A stretch of DNA of 8,231 bases, taken from contig CASFHJ010000192.1 in NCBI GenBank assembly GCA_949294425.1, positions 1 through 8,231 of the forward strand, given 5' to 3'. Below, piece by piece: positions 6,597 through 8,231 of this stretch. The notes below the pieces were generated by a model. It made no database searches and was not told the origin of the DNA. It saw nothing but the letters and a program-made list of their open reading frames with translations. The DNA comes from an uncultured Campylobacter sp. (lineage in GTDB: Bacteria > Campylobacterota > Campylobacteria > Campylobacterales > Campylobacteraceae). Position 1 is the stretch's first letter. Each line of letters starts with the position of its first letter. A program made the position numbers and the translations under genes.

Positions 6597-7637
6597 TTAT
6601 ATCATAGATAAATTTTCTAAGCCAAGCTTTTCATCAAAGCCAAAAAGCAAATTCATATTTTGCACAGCCTGTCCTGCAGCACCTTTTATGAGATTATCAA
6701 GGTTTGCAAGTATGATTAAATTTGATGTTCTTTCATCAAGCTTTAAGCTTATATCTAAAAAATTTGTGCCTCTTGTAAATTTTAATTGAGGCAAAATTTC
6801 ATCTGGTAAAAGCCTTATAAAATATTCGTTTTCATAGTATTTTTTATAGATTTTTTTAAGCTCTTCTTGAGTAATTTTTTCCTTAAGCCTAGTGTAAGAG
6901 GTGCTTAAAATCCCTCTTTGCACGGGCAGTAAGTGAGGGCTAAATTGCACCCTTACTTCTCTTTTAAGAGCTAAGGAAAGCTCTTGTTCTATCTCTGGAG
7001 TGTGTCTATGTGTGCTTAGGGCATAGGCTTTGAAATTTTCATTCACCTCACAAAACAAATTATCGCTTTTTGCCTCTCTTCCAGCTCCGCTTACTCCACT
7101 TTTTGCGTCTATTATTATAAAATTTTCATCTATAAGATCCTCTTTTAAAAGAGGGTATAAGCTTAGTATGGAACAAGTCGTATAACAACCCGGATTTGCT
7201 ATAAAACTAGCCTTTTTAATCTCTTTTTTATGAACCTCACAAAGACCATAAACAGCCTCTTTTAAAAGATCTTTTGCGGGGTGGGCTTTTTTATAGTAAG
7301 ACTCATAAATATTAGAATTTTTAAGCCTGAAATCCGCACTTAGATCTATTATCTTTAGCCTTTTTAAAAGAGAGGCATTTATAAATTCTGAGCTAAAGCC
7401 ATGTGGGGTGGCAAAGAAAAGCAAGTCTAAGTCTAAGCATTTATTAATATCAACATCTTCAAAGCTTAAATCAAGCCTTGAGTATAAATTTGGATAAAGC
7501 TCGTAGTATTTTTTGCCCTTATTTGTCCTAGAGCTAAGATAGCATAAATCAACCTTTTCGTGATTTAACAAAAGCCTTACAAGCTCGTATCCCACGTAGC
7601 CATTAGAGCCTAAAACGCCTACTTTTAACTTTCCCAT
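6597..7637 (-). CDS. argC: N-acetyl-gamma-glutamyl-phosphate reductase
   Basis: ArgC reduces N-acetyl-glutamyl 5-phosphate to the semialdehyde with NADPH, the third step of arginine synthesis in the cytosol. The 346-residue protein is full length. The Rossmann loop GSNGYVG is at 10-16, FFATPHG at 74-80 and DLSADFRL at 98-105. The catalytic cysteine is C151 in ANPGCYTT. SGVSGAGREAK (180-190), the catalytic-histidine block HRHTPEIEQ (210-218), FSPHLLPVQRGI (232-243) and KGAAGQAVQNMN (318-329) complete the family set. TAAGG lies about 6 bases before the ATG. The GNAT gene follows after 7 bp. Downstream argB and argD, expected from the C. jejuni order, are absent. It is divergent from obg, sharing a 97-bp control region. 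Confidence 0.97.
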   Translation of the reverse strand: MGKLKVGVLGSNGYVGYELVRLLLNHEKVDLCYLSSRTNKGKKYYELYPNLYSRLDLSFEDVDINKCLDLDLLFFATPHGFSSEFINASLLKRLKIIDLSADFRLKNSNIYESYYKKAHPAKDLLKEAVYGLCEVHKKEIKKASFIANPGCYTTCSILSLYPLLKEDLIDENFIIIDAKSGVSGAGREAKSDNLFCEVNENFKAYALSTHRHTPEIEQELSLALKREVRVQFSPHLLPVQRGILSTSYTRLKEKITQEELKKIYKKYYENEYFIRLLPDEILPQLKFTRGTNFLDISLKLDERTSNLIILANLDNLIKGAAGQAVQNMNLLFGFDEKLGLENLSMI

Positions 7638-7670
7638 GTCTTACCTTAGTGCTGATATTATGAAATTTAG

Positions 7671-7678
7671 ATTATAAT
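7671..7678. promoter_or_regulatory. Palindromic -10 element shared by argC and obg
   Basis: ATTATAAT is its own reverse complement, so it presents TATAAT in both directions: 7673-7678 for obg and 7676-7671 for argC. Predicted starts are near 7685 and 7664, giving leaders of about 50 and 27 bases. No clear -35 is visible on either side, which is usual in Campylobacter. No ArgR-type operator was recognised. Confidence 0.5.
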
Positions 7679-7734
7679 ATATTTTCAAAGAATTTATAAA
7701 AGATTTATGAAAAAAACTTTAGATAGGAAAGACT

Positions 7735-8231
7735 TTGTTTATAGATAGTGTAAAACTTAGCATAGCCTCTGGAAATGGCGGAAAGGGAGCGGTTAGCTTT
7801 CGCAGAGAAAAACACGTGCTTTTAGGAGGACCAGACGGAGGAGACGGAGGAGACGGAGGAGATGTGTATTTTGTGTGTGATAATAATATGCATACCTTAC
7901 TAAACTACAAGGGCAAAAAAGAGCTTAGAGCTAAAAACGGAGCTGACGGGGAAAAGAGAAATAAAAATGGCAAAAAAGGAGAAAGCTTAGAATTAAAAGT
8001 GCCGCAAGGAACACAGGTGATAGATAGTGAAAGCGGGGAGCTTTTACTAGATCTTAAAGAAGAGGGACAAAGAGAGCTTTTTTTAAAAGGAGGGCTTGGA
8101 GGCAGGGGCAATGCTAGGTTTAAAAGTGCTACAAATCAAGTGCCTGACTTTGCACAAAAGGGCATAAAAGGACTAGAAAAGCTGGTGCGTTTAGAGCTAA
8201 AACTAATAGCTGATGTGGGGCTTGTGGGCTT
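7735..8231 (+). CDS. obg: Obg-family GTPase, N-terminal 165 residues (3' end outside window)
   Basis: Obg (ObgE/CgtA) is an essential GTPase that binds the 50S ribosomal subunit and acts in its late assembly and in growth and stress control. The visible part is the glycine-rich Obg domain, starting [28 protein letters not shown] is at about 22-28 and the Gly-Asp repeat [14 protein letters not shown] at about 31-44. [21 protein letters not shown] and [11 protein letters not shown] follow. It ends at IADVGLVG, immediately before the expected P-loop GFPNVGKS. The start is TTG at 7735, with AGGA at 7725-7728 six bases upstream. The nearby ATG at 7707 is in another frame and stops after 13 codons. 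Full length should be near 350 residues. The rplU-rpmA pair that precedes obg in many bacteria is not upstream here. Confidence 0.95.
   Translation, partial: MFIDSVKLSIASGNGGKGAVSFRREKHVLLGGPDGGDGGDGGDVYFVCDNNMHTLLNYKGKKELRAKNGADGEKRNKNGKKGESLELKVPQGTQVIDSESGELLLDLKEEGQRELFLKGGLGGRGNARFKSATNQVPDFAQKGIKGLEKLVRLELKLIADVGLVG
7834..7860 (+). repeat. obg: Three perfect 9-bp tandem repeats inside obg
   Basis: GACGGAGGA occurs three times in a row, followed by GAT, encoding Asp-Gly-Gly units of the conserved glycine-rich loop. The unit is a multiple of three, so slippage would change repeat number without a frameshift. Confidence 0.8.

Noticed and set aside
7707..7748. ATG at 7707 as the obg start or a leader peptide
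   Set aside because: It is out of frame with obg, ends after 13 codons inside obg, and lacks a ribosome binding site; TTG 7735 has a good one and gives the family N-terminus.
7905..8111. 68-codon minus-strand frame within obg
   Set aside because: Its Pro/Ser-rich product is the antisense of the Obg glycine/lysine-rich domain.

Overview
The window reads as core chromosome of a Campylobacter species in the C. jejuni-like lineage. The DNA is strongly AT-rich, genes are tightly packed with stop/start overlaps, and the predicted Dxr, Obg, ArgC and flagellin termini closely resemble my recollection of the C. jejuni proteins (no search was run). A sigma-54 promoter in front of the flagellin also fits Campylobacter flagellar control. 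The species cannot be fixed from the sequence alone.

Layout. (1) Positions 1-3022, minus strand: a four-gene operon read from right to left. It runs NFACT/RqcH-like protein, small charged protein, cdsA (CDP-diacylglycerol synthase), then dxr (DXP reductoisomerase, C-terminus beyond the left edge). Gaps are 2 bp and 10 bp, and cdsA and dxr overlap by 4 bp. As I recall, this order is the same as C. jejuni Cj1349c-Cj1346c. (2) Positions 3115-3885, plus strand: pldA, outer-membrane phospholipase A, divergent from the operon. (3) Positions 3889-5730, minus strand: a FlaA/FlaB-type flagellin of 613 residues with a canonical sigma-54 promoter, convergent with pldA. The two stop codons are 3 bp apart, and an 11-bp perfect hairpin lies inside the end of pldA. 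(4) Positions 5731-6139: about 400 bp with no firm gene. It holds the flagellin promoter and a stretch that can fold into nested helices and also contains an unbroken 51-codon frame. (5) Positions 6140-7637, minus strand: argC followed 7 bp later by a GNAT acetyltransferase, the first half of the C. jejuni-type arginine operon, without argB or argD after it. (6) From 7735, plus strand: obg (TTG start), cut by the right edge just before its GTPase P-loop. argC and obg diverge from a 97-bp gap with a palindromic -10 element.

The genes serve envelope lipid synthesis (cdsA), isoprenoid precursors (dxr), ribosome quality control (NFACT), ribosome assembly (obg), arginine synthesis (argC and GNAT), outer-membrane phospholipid turnover (pldA) and motility (flagellin). 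No mobile element, CRISPR array, tRNA or rRNA was seen. There is no clear undescribed system here. The best leads are the gene order, which differs from C. jejuni as I remember it at several junctions, the structured gap at 5955-6118, the terminator embedded in the pldA coding sequence, the conserved but unexplained 115-residue charged protein, and a possible DR-to-NR change in the NFACT protein.
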